Below are positions 9,958-18,184 of a DNA stretch of 64,000 nucleotides, piece after piece. The notes under the pieces are model-generated. The model was not told the origin of the DNA, searched no databases, and saw only the letters and a list, made by a program, of their open reading frames with translations. A program made the translations under genes and the position numbers. Positions within the stretch are counted from its first letter, which is position 1. Each line of letters starts with the position of its first letter. This DNA is from Clostridiaceae bacterium (GTDB taxonomy: Bacteria > Bacillota > Clostridia > DSM-8532): assembly GCA_012521105.1 (NCBI GenBank), contig JAAYNA010000084.1:62001-126000 (forward strand), given 5' to 3'.

Positions 9958-11604
9958 CTATTTGATTTGTTGATAGCGGGTATAGGCGTCAGTGTAGATT
10001 TTTATAAGCTGATCGAGCTCCATTTCGTTAAGCTGTTTTATGTAAGCATCCCAGCCTTCATCAATTCCTCCTTTGGTAATCCACTCTGCCCGGGTAGTTT
10101 CAATATATTTATCTATATCTGTACGTAGAGTAGAAAGTTGATCGCTTTCTTCCATTGTATACATTACATTGGGATAAGGTGTAGTTATAAAAGGATCTCC
10201 CAGTTTGCTAACTTCTAACTTAAGACCATCTCCACTGGACGGTGAAAGTTTGATTTTCTTTTGGAAATCCGGGCTTACATATTTAGGACCAAAATCTCTG
10301 AGGCTCTGATCCCAGTACCAGGCATCGGCACTTATTCCTTCAGGAGGATTATTCAAAACATATGTTCCGTCGCTGTTCTTAGTGATAACGGTACCAATAG
10401 CTCCCCAGAAGTTCTGGATGCTTGCTTCACCGTCATAGAACTGATCCAGCCAGCGGGCCGCCACTTCCGGATGTTTGCAGAACTTAGTAATTTCCGCTTC
10501 GTTTCTCATGATACTGGATATGCCATTTTTATCACCGGCTGCATACTGTTTACCGTCAGGACCTTTGATGGGAGCCAATGCAATGTACTCGTCGGACCAC
10601 TGGCCAAAAAGGGCATCCGGAGTCCATGCATAATCAAAACCTACGAGGGAAGCTGACGGATTTTTTCTTTTGCTATCCTGCATAGTGGCATCCTGGGTGA
10701 AAGACTCGGGATCTATGATTCCTTCTGAATAGAGCTTTCTGAGCCATTTCAGTCCTTCCTTGTAGTTTTCTGTAATCGGGTAGTAGGCCAGGCTGCCATC
10801 GTCCATAACCATCATCTTATTTCCGTATAAATCTGTAATTCCAAAGGGATTTAAAAGATCCATATTAAGTCCTTTGGCTCCGCAGATAGGGTATTCATCG
10901 TCAGGATTACCATTTCCGTTGGCATCCTTGTCTTCAAACTTTTTCAATACATAGTAAAGCTCGTCAACAGTTGTAGGTTCTTCAAGACCAAGGTTATCCA
11001 GCCACTTTTTATTAATAATAGGCTGGTTGCAGGTCATTGGACGTGCAGGAAGGTTCTTTGGCAGGGAATAGATCTTGCCATCGGGGAAAGTTACTATAGT
11101 TTTAAATTCCGGAATGGTTTGCATTGCTTCTTTCAGGTTAGGCATGTATTGGTCTATCAGGTTGGTCAGATCAAGGAAGTATTCTTTATTGATCATGATG
11201 TCTGTGTCATCAAAAGTTTGCATGCCGATTACCACTTCAGGGAGCTCTCCACCGGCCAGAAGAATGGATTTTTTCTCACTCCAGTCATTCAGTGAATGTA
11301 CCTGCCACTCAATTTTTACATTGGTTTTCCTTTCAAGGTCGATAAGCCATTGGTTCTGCGTGAAAGAGTCGCCCATGCTGCCCCATCGGGTAGTAAGCAC
11401 CTGTAGAGTGACCGGCTCATTTACAATGGGCAGGCCTTCGGGATTGAAGTTTTGGTCTTCGGTCTTTCCTATGCTGGAAGTGCTCGGGCTGCTTTTGCCA
11501 TCAGTTTCCTTATCAGCCCTAGTGCCGGTACATCCGGTCAGAAGCACAACGGACAGTCCGATTACCACTATAAGACTGATTACCCTTTTTAAAGTACTAC
11601 TCAT
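9958..11604 (-). CDS. ABC sugar-binding lipoprotein, LplA-type
   Basis: 548-residue extracellular solute-binding protein (family 1, LplA/YtcQ size class). A signal peptide with lipobox VVLLTGC puts the lipidated Cys at residue 25, followed by a Ser/Thr/acidic linker. The mature part has typical binding-protein features such as EPTTVDELYYVLKKF and DANGNGNPDDEYP, a calcium-loop-like stretch. It is the third gene of a minus-strand operon with two permeases; no ATPase is encoded nearby, as is common for CUT1 importers sharing MsmX. Substrate is inferred to be an oligosaccharide of the neighbouring GH65/GH31 pathway. Ribosome site aaggaggag. Confidence 0.92.
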   Translation of the reverse strand: MSSTLKRVISLIVVIGLSVVLLTGCTGTRADKETDGKSSPSTSSIGKTEDQNFNPEGLPIVNEPVTLQVLTTRWGSMGDSFTQNQWLIDLERKTNVKIEWQVHSLNDWSEKKSILLAGGELPEVVIGMQTFDDTDIMINKEYFLDLTNLIDQYMPNLKEAMQTIPEFKTIVTFPDGKIYSLPKNLPARPMTCNQPIINKKWLDNLGLEEPTTVDELYYVLKKFEDKDANGNGNPDDEYPICGAKGLNMDLLNPFGITDLYGNKMMVMDDGSLAYYPITENYKEGLKWLRKLYSEGIIDPESFTQDATMQDSKRKNPSASLVGFDYAWTPDALFGQWSDEYIALAPIKGPDGKQYAAGDKNGISSIMRNEAEITKFCKHPEVAARWLDQFYDGEASIQNFWGAIGTVITKNSDGTYVLNNPPEGISADAWYWDQSLRDFGPKYVSPDFQKKIKLSPSSGDGLKLEVSKLGDPFITTPYPNVMYTMEESDQLSTLRTDIDKYIETTRAEWITKGGIDEGWDAYIKQLNEMELDQLIKIYTDAYTRYQQIK

Positions 11605-11638
11605 TTTTCTCTCCTCCTTAATTTATTATTTAAGGCAT

Positions 11639-12559
11639 TTAGCCTTTAACAGCGCCAATCATAACACCGTGGTTAAAGTATTTTTGTACAAAAGGATAAA
11701 AGATCATTATAGGAAGTGTGGAAACAATGATTATGGAATATCTCATCAGATTAGCCAGTCGTAATGCTATTCGGGCAGCCTCACCGGTACCTAAAGCGCC
11801 CTGTACATTGTTGATTATCAGAATATCCCTTAATATGATCTGAAGGGGATAGCGTTTTGCATCCTTTAGGTAAATCAACGCGTTGAAATAAGAATTCCAC
11901 TGACCCACGGCAATCCACAGTCCGATAACTGATATTACAGCTTTAGACAGGGGAAGAACAATTTTAAAAAAATACCTGAGGTTCCCGCAACCGTCTATTC
12001 GTGCAGCATCCCAAAGAGCAGATGAAATACTGTTGGAAAAGAACGTCCTGGCCACTATGATGTTATATACTGATACAGAGAAGGGAAGTACCATAACCCA
12101 AAAAGTATTATAAAGATTGAAATCTCTAATTGTGAGGAAAGTTGGAATCAGACCGCCATTAAAAAACATTGTGAATATAAAGGCAAGCATGATTGCATTC
12201 CTTCCGAAGAGGTCTTTTCTGGAAAGTGCATATGCAGCCGGGATGTTTACAGCAAGACCAATAAATGTACCTACAACAGTATAAAGAATTGTATTCCAGT
12301 ACCCCCTCCATATACTACTGTGGTTAAGGAGTTCTTTATACCCGTCAAGGGTAAAACCTACAGGGCAGAGCCAGACGTCTCCTCCTGACACTGCGTAAGG
12401 GTCACTGAAAGATGCAATGATGATAAAATAAATCGGGTAGACAACTGCCAGTAAAATTACTACCGAAAAACTGAAAACTACTAGATTGAATATGTAGTCT
12501 GAAGTTGAACGTTGTTTTGCTTTCTTTTGCCAATGCATTCTAAGAACTGAATCTGACAT
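11639..12559 (-). CDS. Carbohydrate ABC transporter permease, LplC/MalG-type
   Basis: 306 residues with six predicted membrane helices. The first follows a basic N terminus (LVVFSFSVVILLAVVYPIYF). The cytoplasmic EAA loop is present as SALWDAARIDGCGNLRYFFKIVLPLSKA, the site that docks on the shared ATPase. Start ATG 12559, 17 bp after the stop of the other permease, with ribosome site gtgagga. Ends in the typical KYFNHGVMIGAVKG tail of LplC proteins. Confidence 0.93.
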   Translation of the reverse strand: MSDSVLRMHWQKKAKQRSTSDYIFNLVVFSFSVVILLAVVYPIYFIIIASFSDPYAVSGGDVWLCPVGFTLDGYKELLNHSSIWRGYWNTILYTVVGTFIGLAVNIPAAYALSRKDLFGRNAIMLAFIFTMFFNGGLIPTFLTIRDFNLYNTFWVMVLPFSVSVYNIIVARTFFSNSISSALWDAARIDGCGNLRYFFKIVLPLSKAVISVIGLWIAVGQWNSYFNALIYLKDAKRYPLQIILRDILIINNVQGALGTGEAARIALRLANLMRYSIIIVSTLPIMIFYPFVQKYFNHGVMIGAVKG

Positions 12560-12576
12560 TTTTTATTCCTCACTTT

Positions 12577-13503
12577 CTACCACAGGCTGTTTTCGCTAAT
12601 CTTTTTAGTGATCTGATTGACTGTAATAAGAAGAATGAAATTAATTATGGTGTTAAACATGTTAATTGCGGCTGAATAACTGTATTGAGCGCCGTTAATA
12701 CCTATCTTGTATACATATGTGGCTATTACTTCGCTGGCTGAAAGGTTCAGATCGTTCTGCATTAAATAGACCTTTTCAAAACCGAGGCTCATTAGATTTC
12801 CAACTCTCATAATCAGTAGAATTGAAGCTGTGGGTATGAGCATTGGAATATCAATGTAACGAAGCTTCTGCAATTTACTGGCGCCATCTATTGTAGCTGC
12901 CTCATACAAATATATATCGATATTAGACAGAGCAGCTATATAGATTATACTATCCCAACCTGTATGCTGCCAGGCGTCAGACCATACATAGATGCTTTTA
13001 AAAGCACTTGCTTCACCCATTAAATTCGGTGCTTCAATGCCCAGAAGATTGCATATATTACCCATAAAGCCTATGCCGGGAGACAGAAAAATCCTTATAA
13101 GTCCAACCATGACAACTGTTGATATAAAGTGAGGCATATAGGTAATAGTTTGGAAAACTCTTTTGAACTTTCCGGCATGCATTTGGTTAATGATTAGTGC
13201 CATTATAATAGGCAACGGGAAATTTACAGTCAGACTATAAATATTTATAAGGGGGGTATTTGTGATAGTTGTTTTGAATTGAAATGATTTAAAAAACCTT
13301 AAAAAATACTTATACCAGGGGTCTGCCCATGGGCTTCCGATGATGCCCGAGGCAGACTTGTAGTCCTTAAAGGCAATAATGACGCCGTACATGGGCTTAT
13401 ATGCAAAACATATAAGCAGAATGACTGATGGCAGCAGTAAAAGATAAAGGCCCCAATTTTGCCGGATGTTTTTAGCAGCAGGGTTCTGATAGCTTGTTTT
13501 CAA
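12577..13503 (-). CDS. Carbohydrate ABC transporter permease, LplB-type
   Basis: 308-residue polytopic permease (LYLLLLPSVILLICFAYKPMYG as first helix) with the EAA motif EAATIDGASKLQKLRYIDIP. Start chosen as TTG 13503, 8 bases after ggagg; the ATG at 13518 overlaps that ribosome site. First gene of the importer operon, behind a promoter with a LacI-type operator at 13621-13640. Forms the membrane channel with the second permease. Confidence 0.92.
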   Translation of the reverse strand: MKTSYQNPAAKNIRQNWGLYLLLLPSVILLICFAYKPMYGVIIAFKDYKSASGIIGSPWADPWYKYFLRFFKSFQFKTTITNTPLINIYSLTVNFPLPIIMALIINQMHAGKFKRVFQTITYMPHFISTVVMVGLIRIFLSPGIGFMGNICNLLGIEAPNLMGEASAFKSIYVWSDAWQHTGWDSIIYIAALSNIDIYLYEAATIDGASKLQKLRYIDIPMLIPTASILLIMRVGNLMSLGFEKVYLMQNDLNLSASEVIATYVYKIGINGAQYSYSAAINMFNTIINFILLITVNQITKKISENSLW

Positions 13504-13620
13504 GACTAAAACCTCCATTTCTTATGACTTGCTTCATGAAAGGCATTAAAGTTAAAATGAGCAGCAAAATCCCGAATTGTTTGATTTTAGTACGTTGTCA
13601 GAATACTGAAAGAAGCAAAA

Positions 13621-13640
13621 TAGTGTTAACGTTATCACTA
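13621..13640. promoter_or_regulatory. LacI-type operator at the importer operon start
   Basis: TAGTGTTAACGTTATCACTA, a 20-bp palindrome with one mismatch and a central CG, the usual LacI/GalR operator layout. It lies right at the predicted transcription start of the importer operon (promoter at 13644-13672, minus strand) and about 180 bp from the divergent lacI gene. A second copy, with seven differences, occurs at 13773. Confidence 0.75.
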
Positions 13641-13643
13641 AAT

Positions 13644-13672
13644 ATATTATCATGACTCCCATATACTGTCAA
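13644..13672 (-). promoter_or_regulatory. Sigma-A promoter of the importer operon
   Basis: Minus strand: TTGACA (complement of 13667-13672), 17-bp spacer, TAATAT (complement of 13644-13649). The start point would fall inside the palindrome 13621-13640, so repressor binding should block initiation. Confidence 0.75.
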
Positions 13673-13710
13673 GAATTTTTTAAAAATTAATAAAATATCA
13701 TTAAAAACAC

Positions 13711-13739
13711 TTGTCTTATATGTGAATTATTACTATAAT
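13711..13739 (+). promoter_or_regulatory. Promoter of the intact lacI gene
   Basis: TTGTCT at 13711-13716, 17-bp spacer, TATAAT at 13734-13739. Divergent from the importer promoter. Confidence 0.6.
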
Positions 13740-13772
13740 TATACATATGCTATCTGCAAAAAGTGCGTTTAA

Positions 13773-13792
13773 AAGGTATAACGATAACACTA
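13773..13792. promoter_or_regulatory. Second LacI-type operator, in the lacI leader
   Basis: The right half AACGATAACACTA closely matches the 13621 site (AACGTTATCACTA), and both continue as AATAT; the left half is weaker. It lies about 27 bp downstream of the predicted lacI start, consistent with autoregulation by roadblock. Inferred. Confidence 0.6.
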
Positions 13793-13816
13793 AATATTAA
13801 TTAAGGAGCAAAGATT

Positions 13817-14809
13817 ATGGTTACATTAAAGGATATTGCCCGGGAAGCCGGTGTTAGTGTTATGACAGTTTCACGTGTTGTGAACGGTCAGCTTTCAAAA
13901 GTTTCGGAGGAAAATATTAAAAAAATTCAGGAGATTATTAAAAAGCGTGGATATGTACCCAACTCAACCGCCAGATCCCTTTCTGCGAAGGCTTCCAATA
14001 TTATATCTGTGATTGTCCAGGGGAGCGGAAACGAGCTTATCAACCCTTACAACGCCACGATGGTCGGGGAAATTGTTCCTTACGTTCAGGAAAAAGGTTA
14101 TTACCTTATGCTGCATTTTATAGACAATTATGATGATATTACTCAGCGTCTGCGGGCTTGGAATGCGCGAGGGGCTATTTTTATAGGTACTTTTGATCAT
14201 GATGTAAAAAAAATACAGCAGGATAACAGAATCCCTCTTGTTTTTACAGACAGCTACAGCAGTGTCCGTCAAATTATCAATATAGGTATAGACGATTATA
14301 AAGGTGGGGTACTTGCAGCAAAGCACTTTATCAACAAAGGACATTGTAGTTTTGCTTTTGTCGGCCGAACCCTTACATCGGGAGTAATACAGCAGCGACT
14401 GAATGGTTTCAGGGATACACTCGAAGAACATGGATTTACGATGAGTACCGAACATATATTGGATGAAAGTGACATTCAAAACCCTGCCAAAATTATAAAG
14501 TCTTTTAAAGAACCAGTAACAGCTATTTTTGCTGCCTCCGATACATTGGCGTATTCAATTATAGAAAATTTCAAGAAATTAGGGTGCAGAGTACCTGATG
14601 ATTACTCAATAATAGGCTTTGATGGTTTGCCAATAGGAAATTGTGTTTCTCCTCACCTTACAACAATATATCAGGATATTACAAAAAAAGCCCGTCTTGC
14701 TTGCGATATACTTTTCCGCCATATTGACGATCCCTCATTTCCTGCCGGGAACACAGTTCTTGATGTTGAGCTTATTGAGAGGGATTCGGTTAAGACAATT
14801 GAAACTTAA
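13817..14809 (+). CDS. LacI family transcriptional regulator
   Basis: 330 residues, full length. N-terminal helix-turn-helix VTLKDIAREAGVSVMTVSRV with hinge helix NSTARSLSAKASN, then a periplasmic-binding-protein-like sensor domain (DYSIIGFDGLPIGNCVSPHLTTIYQD near the C terminus). Ribosome site aaggagc. It is divergent from the importer operon with LacI-type palindromes on both sides of the divide, so it probably represses the importer and itself and responds to the imported sugar. It is one of two LacI genes in the locus; the other is broken. Confidence 0.93.
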   Translation: MVTLKDIAREAGVSVMTVSRVVNGQLSKVSEENIKKIQEIIKKRGYVPNSTARSLSAKASNIISVIVQGSGNELINPYNATMVGEIVPYVQEKGYYLMLHFIDNYDDITQRLRAWNARGAIFIGTFDHDVKKIQQDNRIPLVFTDSYSSVRQIINIGIDDYKGGVLAAKHFINKGHCSFAFVGRTLTSGVIQQRLNGFRDTLEEHGFTMSTEHILDESDIQNPAKIIKSFKEPVTAIFAASDTLAYSIIENFKKLGCRVPDDYSIIGFDGLPIGNCVSPHLTTIYQDITKKARLACDILFRHIDDPSFPAGNTVLDVELIERDSVKTIET

Positions 14810-15121
14810 GTAATTGTCTGTTGTTTTAAAATTAAAACTTTACCTTAAATGATTTAGTTATTAGTAAGCATATAACACCAATTACAGAAATAAAATACTA
14901 AACCAGCCGGTATAACTTAAGCTGTAACTAAATCGTTACAGAGGCCAAAAAACAGATTTTAATGATTTTTCAGCTTTCACTTTTTCTCTATTACAGCCTT
15001 ATACAGAATGAATATCTGTAATTGAGCATGTATTAGCTTTACTGTGCTCTTTCTTAACAGATAAAACCAGAGAAAATAAAAGAAAAAATTGGATATAAAG
15101 TAAAAAATATAAAAAACAGTA
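14810..15121. other. Non-coding AT-rich stretch
   Basis: No ribosome-site-supported ORF, hairpin terminator or RNA gene is evident. No trace of the missing N-terminal part of the GH65 gene was recognised, so that part appears to be deleted rather than moved here. A weak distant repeat (GATTTAGTTAT and GTAACTAAATC) was not convincing. Confidence 0.4.
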
Positions 15122-15172
15122 TTGACATTCCATATAAATAAAATATAATTGAACTGACTTAAACGATTAAGT
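15122..15172 (+). promoter_or_regulatory. Promoter plus LacI-type operator of the GH65 remnant
   Basis: TTGACA (15122-15127), 16-bp spacer, TATAAT (15144-15149): a near-consensus sigma-A promoter. A perfect-armed palindrome ACTTAA-ACGA-TTAAGT (15157-15172) covers the predicted start. Its sequence differs from the TAACGTTA-type operators upstream, suggesting that a different LacI protein recognised it. Confidence 0.75.
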
Positions 15173-15175
15173 AAT

Positions 15176-16194
15176 GAGAGGCGATTATATGAAGACGAGC
15201 AATGTGAAACATGGGATACGGGCTGTTGTGAAGTTCATATAACTGCCGATGTTGCTTATGCAATAGACAATTATGTAAAGGTATCAGGGAACAACGAGTT
15301 TCTGATAAACTACGGGGCTGAAATTTTAATTGAAACAGCGCGGTATTGGGTCAGCAGGTTTACTATGACAAAAGCGAGGATATATATAACATGATTTTTG
15401 TAAAGGGGCCCAATGAGTATGGCGGGTGCACCATCAATAATACATACACAAGCTGGATGGCTGTAAACAACCTAAAACTGGCAAAAAACGCAGTCTTAAT
15501 TTTAAAGCAGGAACATCCGGATAAATGGAAAGAACTGTCTACAAGACTGGAGCTTAACATAAAGGAAATTGACGAGTGGGATGACATAATACAAAAAGCT
15601 AAAATCAATTATGATCAGGATAATAAGCTATATATTGAGGATGACCTGTTTATGAAGTTAGAGCCTTTGGAAATCAGCAAGTACAAAACAGATGACAGGC
15701 CTTTATATTATAAAATCAGTTACGACAGGCTGCAGAGATACAGAGTTATAAAACAGGCTGATGTACTGCTTCTTATGACACTTTTTCCTGATAAATTTAC
15801 CCATGAGCAAAAAGATGCCGCATGGAGATTTTATGAGCCGCTGATACTACATGATTCAAGTTTGAGTTTCGGTACCCATGCTCAGCTGGCAGCACAGCTT
15901 GGAATCATGGATAAGGCAGATGAGTATTTCAATAAAAGCCTGTTCTTGGATCTCCATGATGTTATGGAGAATACCGGAAAAGAAGGACTTCATTTTGCTG
16001 CCTTTGGTGTTTCCTGGCAAGCACTTGTTTTTGGATTTGCAGATCTGACCCATGACGTAAGTGAGTTTAAAATTGCTCCGAGGTTGCCTGAAGGAATAAA
16101 ATCAATGAAATTCAATGTAATATTCAAAAACGAGCTCTGGAACATCAGGATAAATCAAGAAGGTGGAAGGGCCGTAAAGCTGACAGAATTGTAA
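15176..16194 (+). pseudogene. GH65 disaccharide phosphorylase, N-terminally deleted and frameshifted
   Basis: C-terminal 330 or so residues of a GH65 alpha-disaccharide phosphorylase (maltose/kojibiose/trehalose type; family normally about 750-800 residues). Frame one runs from about 15176 and carries EVHITADVAYAID and ETARYWVSR, then stops at 15392. The continuation, in the frame of the track ORF at 15346, reads VYYDKSEDIYNMIFVKGPNEY, with the GH65 catalytic-acid motif GPNEY, IKQADVLLLM, ILHDSSLSFGTHAQLAA and the C-terminal barrel core. The junction AGC AGG TTT is explained by loss of one G from AGG GTT. The N-terminal ~430 codons are absent, so the enzyme cannot be active. The promoter and operator upstream remain. 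Next gene is pgmB. Confidence 0.88.
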
Positions 16195-16243
16195 AATGTC
16201 CTGAAATTTAGCAGAATGAAAGAGAAAGGATTGAAACTACAAG

Positions 16244-16891
16244 TTGATTAAGGCTGCAATTTTCGATCTTGACGGAGTTCTTGTAAATACATCAAACTTC
16301 CATTATGCTGCATGGAGAGATTTGGCCGGGCATCTGGGTTTTACTCTAACAGATGAGCACAATGAAAGGCTTAAAGGTGTCAGCCGTATGTCAGCTCTTG
16401 AGATAGTACTGGAAATAGGAGGCCTTTCAAATCTGACCTGTGAGGAGAAACTCAGGCTGGCAGAAATAAAAAACAAAAGGTATATAGATTACATATCTCA
16501 GCTTGACGAATCCTGCCTTTTGGAAGGGGCCTTGGAATGTCTGAATAAGTTTAAAGAAAGGAAAATATTTATAGCTCTTGGTTCTGCCAGTAAAAATGCC
16601 CGGATGGTATTGGAAAGGCTGAAGATAACCGGCTATTTTAATGCTATTTCCGATGGCACAAGGGCGATTCGTGCAAAGCCTGATCCCGAGGTGTTTAAAA
16701 TCGCGGCAGATGATCTGGGTGTTCCATATGATCAATGCCTGGTATTTGAGGATTCTATTGCAGGTATCATGGCAGCCAAAACAGCCGGTATGAAAACAGT
16801 AGGCATAGGCGATGAAAGAATATTGCACATGGCCGACATAACATACAAATCCTTAAAAGAGTATGTATTAAATAATCAGAATGCCTTATAA
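16244..16891 (+). CDS. pgmB: Beta-phosphoglucomutase
   Basis: 215-residue HAD-superfamily enzyme converting beta-glucose 1-phosphate, the product of inverting GH65 phosphorylases, to glucose 6-phosphate. Seen: nucleophile motif FDLDGVLVNTSNFHYAAWRD, RMSALEIVL, GSASKNARMVLERL (motif II), KPDPEVFKIAADDLG with the lysine, and VFEDSIAGIMAAKTAGM. In the first motif the usual VDT is VNT. Start is a TTG at 16244 about 13 bases after aaagga, somewhat long spacing. The reading frame is intact although the phosphorylase upstream and the glucosidase downstream are broken. Confidence 0.9.
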   Translation: MIKAAIFDLDGVLVNTSNFHYAAWRDLAGHLGFTLTDEHNERLKGVSRMSALEIVLEIGGLSNLTCEEKLRLAEIKNKRYIDYISQLDESCLLEGALECLNKFKERKIFIALGSASKNARMVLERLKITGYFNAISDGTRAIRAKPDPEVFKIAADDLGVPYDQCLVFEDSIAGIMAAKTAGMKTVGIGDERILHMADITYKSLKEYVLNNQNAL

Positions 16892-17088
16892 CCGCATTAA
16901 AAGCTCTTTACAACTCTATGGAATCACAGAAATGGATTACAAACAGCAGGAGGGGCATATATTTTGCCTCGTTTATGGTGTGCAATGATTGTGAGCAATG
17001 GCTGCCATTGTTATAATTGACATATTAAATGCATGAGCTTGATCAAATTCTATATTGATAATATTTGATAATAACGAGGTAATATGTC

Positions 17089-18123
17089 ATGAAGAAAAAG
17101 AGAGTCAGCATTAAAGAGGTTGCCAGAGAAGCAGGCGTATCCACCGCAACAATTTCCTATGTGTTAAATAATAAAAAGAGTGAATCTATAAGCAATGAGA
17201 CCGTTAAAAGGGTAAAGGAGGCAATTAAGAAGCTCAATTATGTTCCCAATCTGTCTGCAAGAAGTCTGGTCAGCAAAAGGTCAAATCTGATAGGAGTTGT
17301 AATACCTCAGGCAGAGGAAAGTAAGGAATTTATGTTCAGCAATCCGTTCTATGGAGAATTTTTAAGCAGTGTAGAGTATGAAGCACGTAAAAAGGGGTTT
17401 CATTTGCTTATCTCAGGAACCGAAGCCGATCAGAAATATATCCGGGTGGCCCAGAACCGCGGCCTTGACGGTATAATCATCGTTGGAATATACCCAGACA
17501 GTTTTTACCAGGAACTAAAGCAATGCCAGATACCAATAGTGCTGGTGGATAGTTATTGTAATTACCACTATTTCCATAGCATTAAGATCAACGACAGGTA
17601 TGGAGGTTACCTTGCAACAAGATACCTCATTTAGAAAGGTCATAAGAGAATAGCGTTCGTATCGGGAATGGTAAAGGAGAACGGAGTAAACTCCAACAGG
17701 CTTCTGGGTTACAAAGATGCGTTGAAAGAGTTTGGCATAGACTTTGATGAGAAGCTTATCTATTTAGGAGATACTGAATATGAATATGGCATAAAGGCAG
17801 GAGATTGGCTGGCAAAAAGCAAAAATGGAGAAACGGCTGCCTTTGCGACAGCAGATATACTTGCGGCGGGTTTAATCAAAGGACTTAAAGAAAATGATTT
17901 AAAGATTCCGGATGATATGTCTGTTATAGGATTCGATGATGTATATCTTGCCAAAATTACCGATCCTTCTCTGACAACAGTAAGGCAGAATATTACTGAA
18001 AAAGGCAAACAGGCAGCTGAGATTATTATTCAGACGATAGAAAATGAAATTAAGGAAAAGAAAGACATTATCCTTCCGGTGGATATAGTTGAAAGGGATT
18101 CGGTTAAAGACATAACTAAATGA
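17089..18123 (+). pseudogene. LacI family regulator interrupted by an in-frame TAG
   Basis: The frame opens at ATG 17089 (KKKRVSIKEVAREAGVSTATISYVLNN, a clear LacI helix-turn-helix), reads to ATRYLI, meets TAG at 17632-17634, and continues in the same frame as KGHKRIAFVSGMVKENGVNS to 18123. Family members read ...LIEKGHKRIAF here, so a GAG-to-TAG substitution is the simplest explanation. The rest of the sensor domain is good (VIGFDDVYLAKITDPSLTTVRQN). Without suppression only the DNA-binding domain and half the sensor would be made. It probably once controlled the palindrome at 15157-15172. Total intact length would be 344 residues. Confidence 0.88.
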
Positions 18124-18184
18124 ATAATATCCGAAATTAGTTAAAAGTATTAAGCAGAATAAAATAACAGGGAGAGTGAAAATC

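Noticed and set aside
11075-11764. 229-aa plus-strand ORF
   Set aside because: Antisense to the binding-protein gene with no start signal; low-complexity Ser/Val composition of a shadow frame.
15176-15400. Programmed -1 frameshift in GH65
   Set aside because: There is no slippery heptamer, and the N-terminal half of the enzyme is missing anyway, so decay is simpler.
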